DNA of 40,124 nucleotides from Asaia bogorensis (GTDB lineage Bacteria > Pseudomonadota > Alphaproteobacteria > Reyranellales > Reyranellaceae): assembly GCA_945905835.1 (NCBI GenBank), contig CAMDQJ010000025.1, forward strand, positions 1-40,124, in the 5' to 3' direction. Below the pieces are notes generated by a model, which saw only the letters and a program-made list of their open reading frames with translations, was not told where the DNA came from and made no database searches. A program made the translations under genes and the position numbers. Numbering within the stretch: position 1 is the first letter of the stretch; every line of letters begins with the position of its first letter. This document shows, in pieces, positions 23,767-32,084 of this stretch.

Positions 23767-25815
23767 ATGGCTTCTGGACGCACCCTCACGGTCGGCATCG
23801 ATGTCGGCGGCACCTTCACCGACCTCTTGGCCATCGACACCGAATCGGGTGCCGTGCGCCTGGCCAAGGTGCCGACCACCATCGACAATCAGGCCATCGG
23901 CTTCATGGCGGCCCTCGCCGAGGCCGGCGTCGATCCCGTTCAGCTGCAGGCCGTGGTGCATGGCACGACCACGACGACCAACGCGCTGCTCGAACGCAAG
24001 ATCGCCCGGGTCGGCCTCATCACCACCAAAGGTTTCCGCGACGTGCTGGAACTCGGCCGCCGCACCCGCCCGCAATCCTACGGCCTGCGCGGCACCTTCC
24101 GGCCGCTGATCGATCGCGAGTATCGCCTCGAGGTCGCCGAGCGCATGGACGCCGACGGCAAGGTCATAACGGCGCTCGACGAGTCGGCCGTCGCCGAGGC
24201 GGCGAAAAAGCTTCTGGCGATGGGCTGCGAGGCCGTGGTGATCCACTTCCTGCACAGCTATATCAATTCCGCGCACGAGCGCCGCGCCGCCGAGATCGTG
24301 CGCGGCCTGTGGCCCAACCCCTACGTTACCGCCGGTCACGCCATCCTGTCGGAATACCGCGAGTACGAACGCGGCGTGACGGCGGCAGTCAACGCCTCGG
24401 TGCAGCCGGTGCTCGACCGCTACCTCACACGCCTGCGCACCGAACTCTCGGCCAAGGGTTTCGACCACGACATCCTGGTGATGCAGGGCAATGGCGGCAT
24501 CATCTCGTCGCGCCTGATCGCGGCGACGGCGGTCAACACCGTGATGTCGGGTCCCGCCTCGGGCGTCATGGCGGCGGCCTATACCGGTCGCGCCTCGGGC
24601 CATCCCAACCTCATCACCTACGACATGGGCGGCACCTCGACCGATGTCGGCCTGATCGAAGGCGCCGTACCGCAGGTCTCGGGCGAACTCGAGCTCGAAT
24701 ACGCCATGCCCATCCACGTGCCGATGGTCGACGTGCACACCATCGGCGCCGGTGGCGGCTCGATCGCCGCGCTCGATTCGGCCGGCATGCTGCGCGTCGG
24801 CCCGGAAAGCGCCGGCGCCCGGCCCGGCCCGATCTGCTACGGCCGTGGCGGCAGCGAACCCACCATCACCGATGCCAACCTCGTGCTGGGCCGCCTCAAC
24901 CCCGACAAGCTTCTGGGCGTCGACCATCCCGTGACGCTCGACCATGTGCGCGGCCTGATCCTGGAGAAGGTCGGCAAGAGCCTCGGCCTCGACGCCGAAG
25001 CGGCCGCCGCCGCCATCCTGCGCATCGCCAACGACCGCATGGCCGGCGCCATGCGCCTGGTCTCGCTGTCGCGCGGCCACGATCCGCGCGACTTCGCGCT
25101 GTTCGCTTTCGGCGGCGCCGGGCCGCTGCACGCCACGGCGCTCGCCCGCGAGCTCGCCATCCCGACCGTGCTGGTGCCGGCGCGGCCCGGCATCACCAAT
25201 GCGCTGGGCTGCGTCGTGGCCGACTTGCGCCACGACTATGTGCGCACGGTGAACAAGCCCCTCTCCGCATTGAAGGACGAGGACGTGTCGAAGATCTACG
25301 CCGCCCAAGGCGAGGAGGGCGCCGTCACCCTGAAGCGTGAAGGCGTGCCGGTGCGCGAGGTCCGCCGTGTCTATTCCGCCGACATGCAGTTCCAGGGCCA
25401 GAGCCACATCCTCTCCGTCGGCGTCGAGCGGCCCGACATCGGCGTCGAAGGCCTGCGCAAGGCCTTCGCCGTGGCCTACGACCGCCGATTCGGCATCGAA
25501 CTGGCGGAAATCCCGCCGGTGCTGGTCAATCTCCACACCGCCGTGATCGGCGTGCGGCCGGAGATTTCGCTCGAGGTGTTGGGCGCCGGCAAGCGCGAGC
25601 CGACGCTGAAGGCCGCGCAACTGGGCGAGCGCCGCGTCTGGTTCAGCGACGGCTGGCACCAGACGCCGGTCTATGCCCGCGACAAGCTCCCGCTCGATTC
25701 AGTGTTCACCGGCCCGGCCATTCTCGAGCAGCTCGACTGCACCACCGTCGTCGAGCCCGGCGATCGCGTCACCCAGGACAAGCTCGGCAATCTGCTCATA
25801 ACGGTAAAACCATGA
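23767..25815 (+). CDS. Hydantoinase/oxoprolinase family protein, HyuA type
   Basis: HyuA-type proteins are the ATP-using subunits of N-methylhydantoinase, 5-oxoprolinase and acetone-carboxylase-like enzymes; they open cyclic amides with ATP help. The 682-residue protein starts VGIDVGGTFTDLLAID (phosphate-binding loop), then VVHGTTTTTNALLERK, FRDVLELGRRTRPQSY, the central DMGGTSTDVGLI and IGAGGGSIA, and FGGAGPLHATALARELAIP. I use the ATG at 23767; a TTG at 23761 overlaps the previous stop. These proteins usually pair with a HyuB subunit encoded next to them, but none is present here; an enolase-family gene follows instead with an ATGA overlap. The substrate is likely a lactam or imide, by inference. 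Confidence 0.92.
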   Translation: MASGRTLTVGIDVGGTFTDLLAIDTESGAVRLAKVPTTIDNQAIGFMAALAEAGVDPVQLQAVVHGTTTTTNALLERKIARVGLITTKGFRDVLELGRRTRPQSYGLRGTFRPLIDREYRLEVAERMDADGKVITALDESAVAEAAKKLLAMGCEAVVIHFLHSYINSAHERRAAEIVRGLWPNPYVTAGHAILSEYREYERGVTAAVNASVQPVLDRYLTRLRTELSAKGFDHDILVMQGNGGIISSRLIAATAVNTVMSGPASGVMAAAYTGRASGHPNLITYDMGGTSTDVGLIEGAVPQVSGELELEYAMPIHVPMVDVHTIGAGGGSIAALDSAGMLRVGPESAGARPGPICYGRGGSEPTITDANLVLGRLNPDKLLGVDHPVTLDHVRGLILEKVGKSLGLDAEAAAAAILRIANDRMAGAMRLVSLSRGHDPRDFALFAFGGAGPLHATALARELAIPTVLVPARPGITNALGCVVADLRHDYVRTVNKPLSALKDEDVSKIYAAQGEEGAVTLKREGVPVREVRRVYSADMQFQGQSHILSVGVERPDIGVEGLRKAFAVAYDRRFGIELAEIPPVLVNLHTAVIGVRPEISLEVLGAGKREPTLKAAQLGERRVWFSDGWHQTPVYARDKLPLDSVFTGPAILEQLDCTTVVEPGDRVTQDKLGNLLITVKP

Positions 25816-26951
25816 AAATCACCGACGTCACCTGTCACATCCTGCAATGCAAGGTCGACAAGCCCTTCGTCTCGGCGCGCGGCTGGGTCTATGGCACGCG
25901 CTCGACCTGCCTGGTCGAGATTTCGACCGACGAGGGCATCACCGGCTGGGGCGAATGCTATGGGCCGGCCGCCGTCGCCAAGACCTTCGTCGAGACGCAA
26001 TACAAGGCGCGCGTGATCGGCCGCGACCCGTTCGACGTCGAGGCGATCTGGGAGGACCTCTACAACAGGATCAAGGACTACGGCACGACCGGCATGGCGA
26101 TCTCGGCGATCTCCGGCATCGACATCGCGCTGTGGGACATCATGGGCCGCGCCGTGAACAAGCCCGTGCACAAGCTTCTGGGCGGGGCCTATCGCAGCGA
26201 AGTAATTCCCTACGCCACCGGCCTCTATTTCATCGACATGAACCGTCTCGTCGAGGAGGCGGTGGAGGAAGCGCTGGAGTTCAAGAACGACGGCTTCCGC
26301 GCCATCAAGATGAAGATCGGGTTGGGCGACCTCAAGCTCGACGCCAGGCGCGTCGGCGCGGTGCGCAAGGCGATCGGGCCCGACGTGAAGCTCGCGGTCG
26401 ACGCCAATCACTGCTTCTCCGTGCCCAACGCCATCAAGCTCGGCCGCATGCTGGAGGAGCACGATGTCATGTGGTTCGAGGAGCCCATAAGCCCCGAGGA
26501 CCATGACGGCTATATCGAGGTGACGCGCGCCCTAGACATGGCGGTGGCCGGCGGCGAGAACGATTTTACGCGCTGGGGCTTTCGCGACGTCATTGCGAAG
26601 AAGGCGATGGACATCGTGCAGCCCGATCTCTGTGCCGCCGGCGGTTTCTCCGAGTGCAAGAAGATCGCGACGCTGGCCAGCGCCTTCGGCGTCGAATGCG
26701 TGCCGCATGCCTGGGGCTCGGTGATCGGTCTGGCCGCCACGGTGCAGTTCCTCGCAGCACTTCCCGACCAGCCGCCGGCGTTCCGTCCGATGCCGCCGAT
26801 GCTGGAATTCGAACAGACGCCCAATCCTCTGCGCGACACGCTGGCCGAGGAGCCGATCGAGCAGAAGAAGGGCATCGTCGCGGTGCCGACGGGTCCCGGT
26901 CTCGGCATCGAGATCGATCGGGAGATTCTGAAGAAGTACAAAGTCGCCTAG
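25812..26951 (+). CDS. Enolase superfamily enzyme (mandelate racemase subgroup) 1
   Basis: This 379-residue enzyme would abstract a proton alpha to a carboxylate, stabilising the enolate with Mg2+, and then racemise or dehydrate. It has the capping domain (residues 1-120) and a TIM-like barrel. The active-site set is K166-x-K168, metal ligands D197, E223 and E249, and the D272-H299 pair. This spacing equals that of mandelate racemase (164/166, 195, 221, 247, 270, 297) shifted by two, so both catalytic bases appear present. The start overlaps the HyuA stop by ATGA. A palindromic element lies between it and a second enzyme of the same superfamily. Substrate unknown; acid sugar dehydratase is the common alternative in this subgroup. 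Confidence 0.9.
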   Translation: MKITDVTCHILQCKVDKPFVSARGWVYGTRSTCLVEISTDEGITGWGECYGPAAVAKTFVETQYKARVIGRDPFDVEAIWEDLYNRIKDYGTTGMAISAISGIDIALWDIMGRAVNKPVHKLLGGAYRSEVIPYATGLYFIDMNRLVEEAVEEALEFKNDGFRAIKMKIGLGDLKLDARRVGAVRKAIGPDVKLAVDANHCFSVPNAIKLGRMLEEHDVMWFEEPISPEDHDGYIEVTRALDMAVAGGENDFTRWGFRDVIAKKAMDIVQPDLCAAGGFSECKKIATLASAFGVECVPHAWGSVIGLAATVQFLAALPDQPPAFRPMPPMLEFEQTPNPLRDTLAEEPIEQKKGIVAVPTGPGLGIEIDREILKKYKVA

Positions 26952-26952
26952 C

Positions 26953-27028
26953 TGGGGGCGCGCGACTCCAGTCGCGCGTCTTCCTCCGTTTTAGGCACTT
27001 GAGGCGCCACTGGAGTGGCGCGCCCCCA
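26953..27028. repeat. Nested palindromic repeat (REP/BIME-like)
   Basis: The element has outer arms TGGGGGCGCGC (26953-26963) and GCGCGCCCCCA (27018-27028). It also has two inner hairpins: CGCGCGACT-cc-AGTCGCGCG (26959-26978) and GCGCCACT-gg-AGTGGCGC (27004-27021). It fills the 91-bp gap between the two enolase-superfamily genes and is typical in form of a paired REP element. It may also modulate expression of the second gene. Confidence 0.8.
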
Positions 27029-27042
27029 ACGAGAGAGCATTC

Positions 27043-28182
27043 ATGAAAATCGTCGACGTCAAAGCCTACCCGACCAGCTACCGCGTGCCGAAGGAGCTGC
27101 AGGTGTCGCTCGGCATCGGCACCATGACCAAGCGCGACTGCGTCATGGTGAAGGTCACCACCGAGGACGGCATCGTCGGCTGGGGCGAGAGCCATCACGC
27201 CCGCTCGCCGGGCAGCATCGGCCACCTGATCAATACGACGCTGAAAGGCTTCGTGGTCGGCATGGATGCCACCGACACGACGGGCATCTGGGCCAGGATC
27301 TACAAGTTCCAGCTCGGCAGTCACGGCATGGGCGCCGCCACCGCGATGGCGATGAGCGGTCTCGACCAGGCGCTGTGGGACATCAAGGGCAAGGCGGTCG
27401 GTTGGCCGCTGTACAAGCTTTTGGGCGGGTCGAACAAGCCTGTGCCTGCCTATGCCGGCGGCATCTCGCTGGGCTACCAGGCACCGGATTCGCTAGCGGC
27501 CGAAGCAGTGCCCATGGTCGAGGCGGGCTACAAGGCGCTGAAGCTGCGGGTCGGCGACAACGTAAAGGCCGACATCGCGCGCATGACGGCGGTGCGCCGC
27601 CGCTTCGGCGACGAGATCGTGCTGCTGACCGATGCCAACACCGGCTACACGGTCGAGGACGTGCGCCGCGTTATGCCGGCGATGGACGAGCTCGGCATCG
27701 GCTGGCTGGAGGAGCCGTTCCCGGCGCACGACCACCGTTCCTATGCGATGGCCAAGGCCTGGGGCCGCACGCCGCTGGCGGCCGGCGAGAACCATTACAC
27801 GCGCTTCGAATTCCACCGGATCATCGAGGATGGCAACATCACGATCCTGCAGCCCGATCTTTCCAAGAGCGGCGGCGTCACCGAGGTCCAGCGCATCGCC
27901 GCCGCCGCCTCGATGTGGAAACTGCCGATCCATCCGCACAGCTCGATGACCGGCCTCAATCACGCCGTTTCGATCCATTTCCTGGCTTCTATCGACAACG
28001 GCGGCTACTTCGAGGCCGACCTTTCCGTGGCCAACAAGTTCCGCGACGAGCTGGGCAGCGCACCGTGGCAGATCGGCAAGGACGGAAACGTGCGGCCGCT
28101 CGACAAGCCTGGCATCGGCGTCGAGATCGACGAGAAGTTCCTTATTGCCCACCCGGTGATCGAAGGACCTGGATACGTCTGA
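27043..28182 (+). CDS. Enolase superfamily enzyme (mandelate racemase subgroup) 2
   Basis: This 379-residue protein has the same length as the gene before it but differs widely in sequence. The barrel carries D197, E223 and E249 as metal ligands and D272 with H299. On the other face it has K167-L-R169, with Arg in place of the second Lys of K-x-K, so the base on that side may be altered. Other landmarks are GWGESHHARSPG near 47 and MSGLDQALWDIKGKA (about 104-118). GAGAGAGC precedes the ATG at 27043. Two diverged enolase enzymes in series suggest either two steps of one route or activity on two related substrates. The last 41 bp overlap a degenerate transporter remnant on the other strand. Confidence 0.9.
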   Translation: MKIVDVKAYPTSYRVPKELQVSLGIGTMTKRDCVMVKVTTEDGIVGWGESHHARSPGSIGHLINTTLKGFVVGMDATDTTGIWARIYKFQLGSHGMGAATAMAMSGLDQALWDIKGKAVGWPLYKLLGGSNKPVPAYAGGISLGYQAPDSLAAEAVPMVEAGYKALKLRVGDNVKADIARMTAVRRRFGDEIVLLTDANTGYTVEDVRRVMPAMDELGIGWLEEPFPAHDHRSYAMAKAWGRTPLAAGENHYTRFEFHRIIEDGNITILQPDLSKSGGVTEVQRIAAAASMWKLPIHPHSSMTGLNHAVSIHFLASIDNGGYFEADLSVANKFRDELGSAPWQIGKDGNVRPLDKPGIGVEIDEKFLIAHPVIEGPGYV

Positions 28183-28350
28183 GCAGATAGGGCACCACGA
28201 TGACCAGAACGGCCACGGCTAGGAAGCCGGCGCTGATCGGGCTCTACAAAAAGACCACGGGGCTGCCGTAGCCGATGATCAGGCCCTGGCGCAGGCTCTG
28301 CTCGAACATCGGGCCGAGCACAAAGGCCAGCAGCAGCGGCCTCCGGTAGC
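28142..28350 (-). pseudogene. Remnant of tripartite tricarboxylate transporter permease TctA (C-terminal end)
   Basis: The minus strand reads RPLLLAFVLGPMFEQSLRQG, then LIIGYGSPVVFL, a TAG stop at 28244-28246, and SPISAGFLAVAVLVIVVPYL before a stop at 28142. This is the last 60 or so residues of a TctA permease, whose LGPM(L/F)E motif and C-terminal helices are well conserved. The rest of the roughly 500-residue gene is missing and the remaining piece has an in-frame stop, so it is not functional. It is joined directly to the 5' end of another gene at about 28340, marking a deletion. Confidence 0.85.
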
Positions 28351-28374
28351 CGATAGAAACTGCCGTCGGTCCAT
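28339..28374 (-). pseudogene. 5' stub of a Tat-signal gene, probably tctC (Bug receptor)
   Basis: After AGAGGAAGGGA, an ATG at 28374 opens a frame reading MDRRQFLSATGG, a twin-arginine signal start (R-R-x-F-L). The frame then runs out of phase into the TctA remnant and stops at 28279. Tripartite transporter receptors (TctC/Bug) are commonly encoded just before the TctB and TctA permeases and often carry such starts. I therefore read this as codons 1-12 of tctC fused by deletion to the end of tctA. Another Tat-exported protein is possible. Confidence 0.6.
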
Positions 28375-28394
28375 GACTGTCCCTTCCTCTCGTT

Positions 28395-29993
28395 TCAGCG
28401 CGCCGCGATCAGGTCGCTCGCCTTCTCGGCGATCATGTTGGTCGCGGCGTAGGTATTGCCCGAGACCATAGTTGGCATGCACGAAGCGTCGACCACGCGC
28501 AAACCCTCGAGGCCGAGCACCCGCATCGACAGCGGATCGACCACCGCCATGGTATCGGTCCCGAGCTTGCAGGTCCCGACCGGATGATAGGTCGTCGAGC
28601 CGGCGGCGCGGGCATAGGCCATCCATTGCTCGTCGGTCTGCACATCGGGCCCCGGCAGGTTCTCCTCGATCACGTAGTCCTTCAGCGGCGGCGTGGCCAG
28701 AAGCTTGCGCAGGTACTTCATCGCCGCCAGCAGCGCGTCGCGGTCGTGCTGGACGGCGAGGTAGTTCGGCTGGATCTCGGGCTTGGCGGCGGGATCGGCG
28801 GCCAGCGCCTTCACATGGCCGGTGCTCTCGGGCCGCAGTTGCGAGCAGCCCAGGGTCATGCCGGGCACCGAATCCAGCGCCGAGGTGCCGTAGTTGCCCG
28901 GCGCATAGGAGGCGGGGGCGAAATAGAGCTGCATGTCGGGCGTTTCGAGCCCGGGCCGCGTCTTGAGGTAGCCGCCGGCATGGCTGGGGCTCGAGGCCAG
29001 CAGGCCCTTGCGGTTGATGGCGTAGCGCAGCACTTCGCCGACTAGCCGCAGGCCGCGGCTGCGCTCGTTCAGCGAACCCGAACCCTTTACGAGTGCCGAG
29101 ACGCGCACGGCGTAGTGGTCGCGGAAATTGCGGCCGACTCCGGGAAGCGCGTGCTTCACAGGAACGCCGATGGCTAAAAGGTCCTCGGGATTGCCGATGC
29201 CGGAGATCTGCAGCAGTTGCGGGGTGTTGATGGCGCCGCCGCTCAGGATGACGTCGCGCCGCGCCTTGATCGAATGCGACTGGCCGCCCTGCTGGTAGGT
29301 GACGCCGGTCGCGCGCTTGCCCTCGAGGTCGACGCGCTCGACCAGCGCGCGGGTGATGACCTTGAGATTGCCGCGGCCCATGGCGGGTCGCAGATAGGCG
29401 TCGACCGGGCTCCAGCGCCGGCCGCCCTTCATCATCTGCTGATAGAGCAGCGTGCCTTCCTGGTTGCCGCTGTTGTAGTCGGGCGTGCGTTTCAGCCCCA
29501 GCGCCTCGTTGGCGGCCATGAAGGCGTCCGACAGTGCGTGCGGATCGCCCTGGTCCTCGATGCGCAGCGGTCCTTCGCGGCCGCGCACCTCGTCGTTGCC
29601 GCCGCTCCGCGTCTCGGCGCGCTTGAAGTAGGGCAGCACGTCGGTCCATGACCAGCCGCGGCAGCCCAGTTGCGCCCACATGTCGTAGTCAGCGGCCTGG
29701 CCGCGCACATAGAGATGGCCGTTGATCGAGCCCGAGCCGCCCAACACTTTTCCGCGCGGATATTTTATCCGCCTGCCATCGATGAACGGGCCGGGCGCGG
29801 TTTCGTAGCCCCAGTTGAGCTTGTCGTTGTAGACCGTCTTGTTGAAGCCGGCCGGGACCTTGATCCAGATATGGTTGTCGTTGCCGCCGGCCTCGATCAC
29901 CGCGACGCTGTTCTTGCCGCCCTCGGACAGGCGATTGGCCAGCACGCACCCCGCCGCGCCGGCGCCGACGATGACATAGTCGAATTCTTCCAT
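28395..29993 (-). CDS. GMC-family FAD oxidoreductase (choline/alcohol dehydrogenase-like)
   Basis: GMC enzymes oxidise alcohols with FAD. The 532-residue protein starts at the ATG at 29993 (MEEFDYVIVGAGAAGCVLANRL), which has the Rossmann GxGxxG for FAD at 10-15. PRGKVLGGSGSINGHLYVRG (about 79-98) and the GGAINTPQLLQISGIG stretch (about 250-265) are the two GMC signatures. Near the C-terminus STTYHPVGTCKLG provides the catalytic His and VSGNTYAATNMIAEKA the second polar residue (Asn). It ends 20 bp before the truncated transporter gene and lies 25 bp after the dehydrogenase gene on the same strand. A run of nine G (coding strand) sits in its ribosome-binding region. Its alcohol substrate is unknown. 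Confidence 0.94.
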   Translation of the reverse strand: MEEFDYVIVGAGAAGCVLANRLSEGGKNSVAVIEAGGNDNHIWIKVPAGFNKTVYNDKLNWGYETAPGPFIDGRRIKYPRGKVLGGSGSINGHLYVRGQAADYDMWAQLGCRGWSWTDVLPYFKRAETRSGGNDEVRGREGPLRIEDQGDPHALSDAFMAANEALGLKRTPDYNSGNQEGTLLYQQMMKGGRRWSPVDAYLRPAMGRGNLKVITRALVERVDLEGKRATGVTYQQGGQSHSIKARRDVILSGGAINTPQLLQISGIGNPEDLLAIGVPVKHALPGVGRNFRDHYAVRVSALVKGSGSLNERSRGLRLVGEVLRYAINRKGLLASSPSHAGGYLKTRPGLETPDMQLYFAPASYAPGNYGTSALDSVPGMTLGCSQLRPESTGHVKALAADPAAKPEIQPNYLAVQHDRDALLAAMKYLRKLLATPPLKDYVIEENLPGPDVQTDEQWMAYARAAGSTTYHPVGTCKLGTDTMAVVDPLSMRVLGLEGLRVVDASCMPTMVSGNTYAATNMIAEKASDLIAAR

Positions 29994-30018
29994 TTGTTCC
30001 CCCCCCCGCTCCTTTTCC

Positions 30019-30789
30019 TTACGCCGCGACCACCAGCGTGGAGGCAAGCTGCCGCACCGACTTTACCATCGCCATGGCGACCAGCTTGCCGGTCTTGCGA
30101 TTCTCCTCGCTGACCGCGACGTCTTCTCTGAAGGTGAAGCTGCCGAACGCGCCATGCGCTTCCAGCTCGACGATATGCGTGGTGATGGTGGGATCGGCCA
30201 CGATCACCACGCGCGTTTTGTCGAGGCCGAGGCCGGCGATGGCTGCTGCGGCGGAAATGTTGACGTTCTGTGGATAGAGCCGCGCGCCCTCACGCACCGG
30301 GCCGTCGAATACGGTTTTTGGCTCCTTGAGTGAATCGAGATCGACCAACGTCTCGGCGATCGTGCCTTTCCACGCCGACGGATCCTTGCGCACCGTCACG
30401 GTGACGCTGTCGAGACCGCCGACGGCGGCACTGCTTAGAATGTCGAGCGCGCCGATGCCGGCAGAAGGCAGGATGAGGCGCATGCCATTGGCTTTGGCTA
30501 CGGCCAGCAACCGGTCGAACAGGGCGGTATCGGTGAAGGCGCCGACCGAGGTGACGAGAAAATCCGCACCGGCTTCCAGCACACGCTGGCCATGGGCGCG
30601 CACCGCCTCGTGGCCGGCGCATTCGGCGACGGCGTCGAGTTTGTGGGCAAAGAAACGGTCGGGCTCGTGCGTCAGCAGGCCTTCGTTGCGCGGCCGTTTC
30701 ACCAGGACGGAAACCAGCTCGATATTCTCTATCCTGGCCGCCTCGACATGCTTGCCGATGGCGCCATAGCCGATCAGACCAAGTTTCAC
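30019..30789 (-). CDS. L-aspartate dehydrogenase-type enzyme (NadX family)
   Basis: This 256-residue protein matches the aspartate dehydrogenase family, which interconverts L-aspartate and iminoaspartate/oxaloacetate with NAD(P). The Rossmann motif GYGAIG is at 7-12. AECAGHEAVRAHGQRVLEAG, TSVGAFTDTALFD, LPSAGIGALDIL, GPVREGARLYPQNVNISAAAAIAGLG and VADPTITTHIVELEAHGAFG cover the catalytic domain. The start is the GTG at 30789, overlapping the amidase stop (GTGA), so the two are coupled. In NAD synthesis the gene usually sits beside nadA or nadC; here it is with an amidase and a GMC oxidoreductase, so a catabolic role with aspartate or a similar amino acid is more likely. Confidence 0.88.
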   Translation of the reverse strand: MKLGLIGYGAIGKHVEAARIENIELVSVLVKRPRNEGLLTHEPDRFFAHKLDAVAECAGHEAVRAHGQRVLEAGADFLVTSVGAFTDTALFDRLLAVAKANGMRLILPSAGIGALDILSSAAVGGLDSVTVTVRKDPSAWKGTIAETLVDLDSLKEPKTVFDGPVREGARLYPQNVNISAAAAIAGLGLDKTRVVIVADPTITTHIVELEAHGAFGSFTFREDVAVSEENRKTGKLVAMAMVKSVRQLASTLVVAA

Positions 30790-32060
30790 TTGAGGTTCGT
30801 CTCCACCCAGCGCGCCCAGGCGACGAGCTGGTCGTCGCTGCCGCGCGGTCCGATGAGCTGCACCGAGAGCGGCAGGCCGAACGGACCTGCATTGAACGGC
30901 AGCGCCACGCAGGGCGTGCCTAACAGCGTCCAGAAGCGATTGAAGATGGCGTCGCCGGTGCTGCCGAGCCCCGACGGCGCCTCGCCCTTGGCCGACGGTG
31001 CCAGCAGGATGTCGAATTTGCTCCAGGCCTCGTTCAATTGGCCAAGGGCAATGCGCTTCCTCTTCTTGGCGTCGGCGTAGTGCTTGCGGCTGACCGCGTC
31101 GCCCTCGGCCATCACGACATGCATGATCGGCGAGAAGAGATGCGAGGCCCGTGCGCGCTCCTTGGCGTAGGACTGCGTCGCCTCCTTGGTCATGATGCGA
31201 TGCTGCGCCTGCATCAATCCAGCCCACGTGTCGGGCGCCTGCCATTCGCGCACCCGTGCGCCGGCGGCCCGCAGCATGCGCGCGGCCTCCAAAAGGTTCT
31301 TCTGGTTATGCGGCTCGGCGATGTCCCACCACGGCGTGCGGCAGAAGCCGATGCGCGGCGCGCGTTTCGGCGGATCGGCCGGGGCGTGACCGTAGGCGGC
31401 GCGGATCAAGGCGAGGTCGTTGGCCTCGCGGGCGAAAAAGCCCAACGTGTCGAGCGTCGGCGCGTAGGGCTTGATGCCGGTCATGTCGGCCCAGCCGTAG
31501 GTGCCCTTGTAGGCGACCACGCCGTTGAAAGCGCCGGGCCGGATCACCGATCCCGCCGTCTGCGTGCCGTAGCCCACAGGCACCATGAAGTCGGCAACCG
31601 CCGCGGCCGAACCCGACGACGAGCCGGCCGGGGTGTGGCGGAGATTGTGCGGATTGTGCGTCTTGCCGGCATGGGCGCCGGCGAACTCCGTCGTGACGGA
31701 CTTGCCGAGCACGATGGCGCCCGCCTTCACGAGTTGCGTGACGCAGGCCGCGTCCTTGCCGACGACATGGTCACGGTAGATCGGCGAGCCGCAGGTGGTC
31801 GGCATGGTCTTGGTCGAGATGATGTCCTTCACGGCAAGCGGAATGCCGTGCAGCGGTCCGACCGGCCTTTTACGCCGGTCGAGTATCTCCGCCCGCTTCA
31901 GCGCGCCCTCTGCGTCGAGTGCTTCCCAGGCATGGACCTGGCCCTCGCGCTTCTCGATGCGGGCGAGGCAGGCCTCGACCAGGTCGACGGCCCTGAGCCG
32001 CTTGTCGGCCATGCGGCGGACCGCTTCGCTGGCCGACAGTTGATTCGGCGATTTCGCCAT
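30786..32060 (-). CDS. Amidase (amidase signature family)
   Basis: This 424-residue hydrolase belongs to the Ser-cisSer-Lys amidase family, which includes GatA, indole-acetamide and malonamate hydrolases. The likely triad is Lys78 (GIPLAVKDI), Ser147 in the TPAGSSSGSAAAVA loop, and the nucleophile Ser171 in TQTAGSVIRPG. The ATG at 32060 follows GGGGGAGAG. There are no gatB/gatC neighbours, so it is not a tRNA amidotransferase. It overlaps the dehydrogenase gene downstream and starts 24 bp after a small secreted-protein gene. With the aspartate dehydrogenase it could release and then deaminate an amino acid from an amide, which is inference. Confidence 0.93.
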   Translation of the reverse strand: MAKSPNQLSASEAVRRMADKRLRAVDLVEACLARIEKREGQVHAWEALDAEGALKRAEILDRRKRPVGPLHGIPLAVKDIISTKTMPTTCGSPIYRDHVVGKDAACVTQLVKAGAIVLGKSVTTEFAGAHAGKTHNPHNLRHTPAGSSSGSAAAVADFMVPVGYGTQTAGSVIRPGAFNGVVAYKGTYGWADMTGIKPYAPTLDTLGFFAREANDLALIRAAYGHAPADPPKRAPRIGFCRTPWWDIAEPHNQKNLLEAARMLRAAGARVREWQAPDTWAGLMQAQHRIMTKEATQSYAKERARASHLFSPIMHVVMAEGDAVSRKHYADAKKRKRIALGQLNEAWSKFDILLAPSAKGEAPSGLGSTGDAIFNRFWTLLGTPCVALPFNAGPFGLPLSVQLIGPRGSDDQLVAWARWVETNLK

Positions 32061-32084
32061 GTGCTTCTCTCCCCCGTTCAAATA

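Noticed and set aside
23671-25659. 662-codon frame antisense to the HyuA gene
   Set aside because: It is a shadow of a clear HyuA protein.
28279-28374. A 31-codon Tat-signal peptide gene in its own right
   Set aside because: After the first 12 codons the frame turns into Cys/Arg/Trp-rich text that is an out-of-phase reading of the TctA remnant, so it is better explained as a deletion stub.
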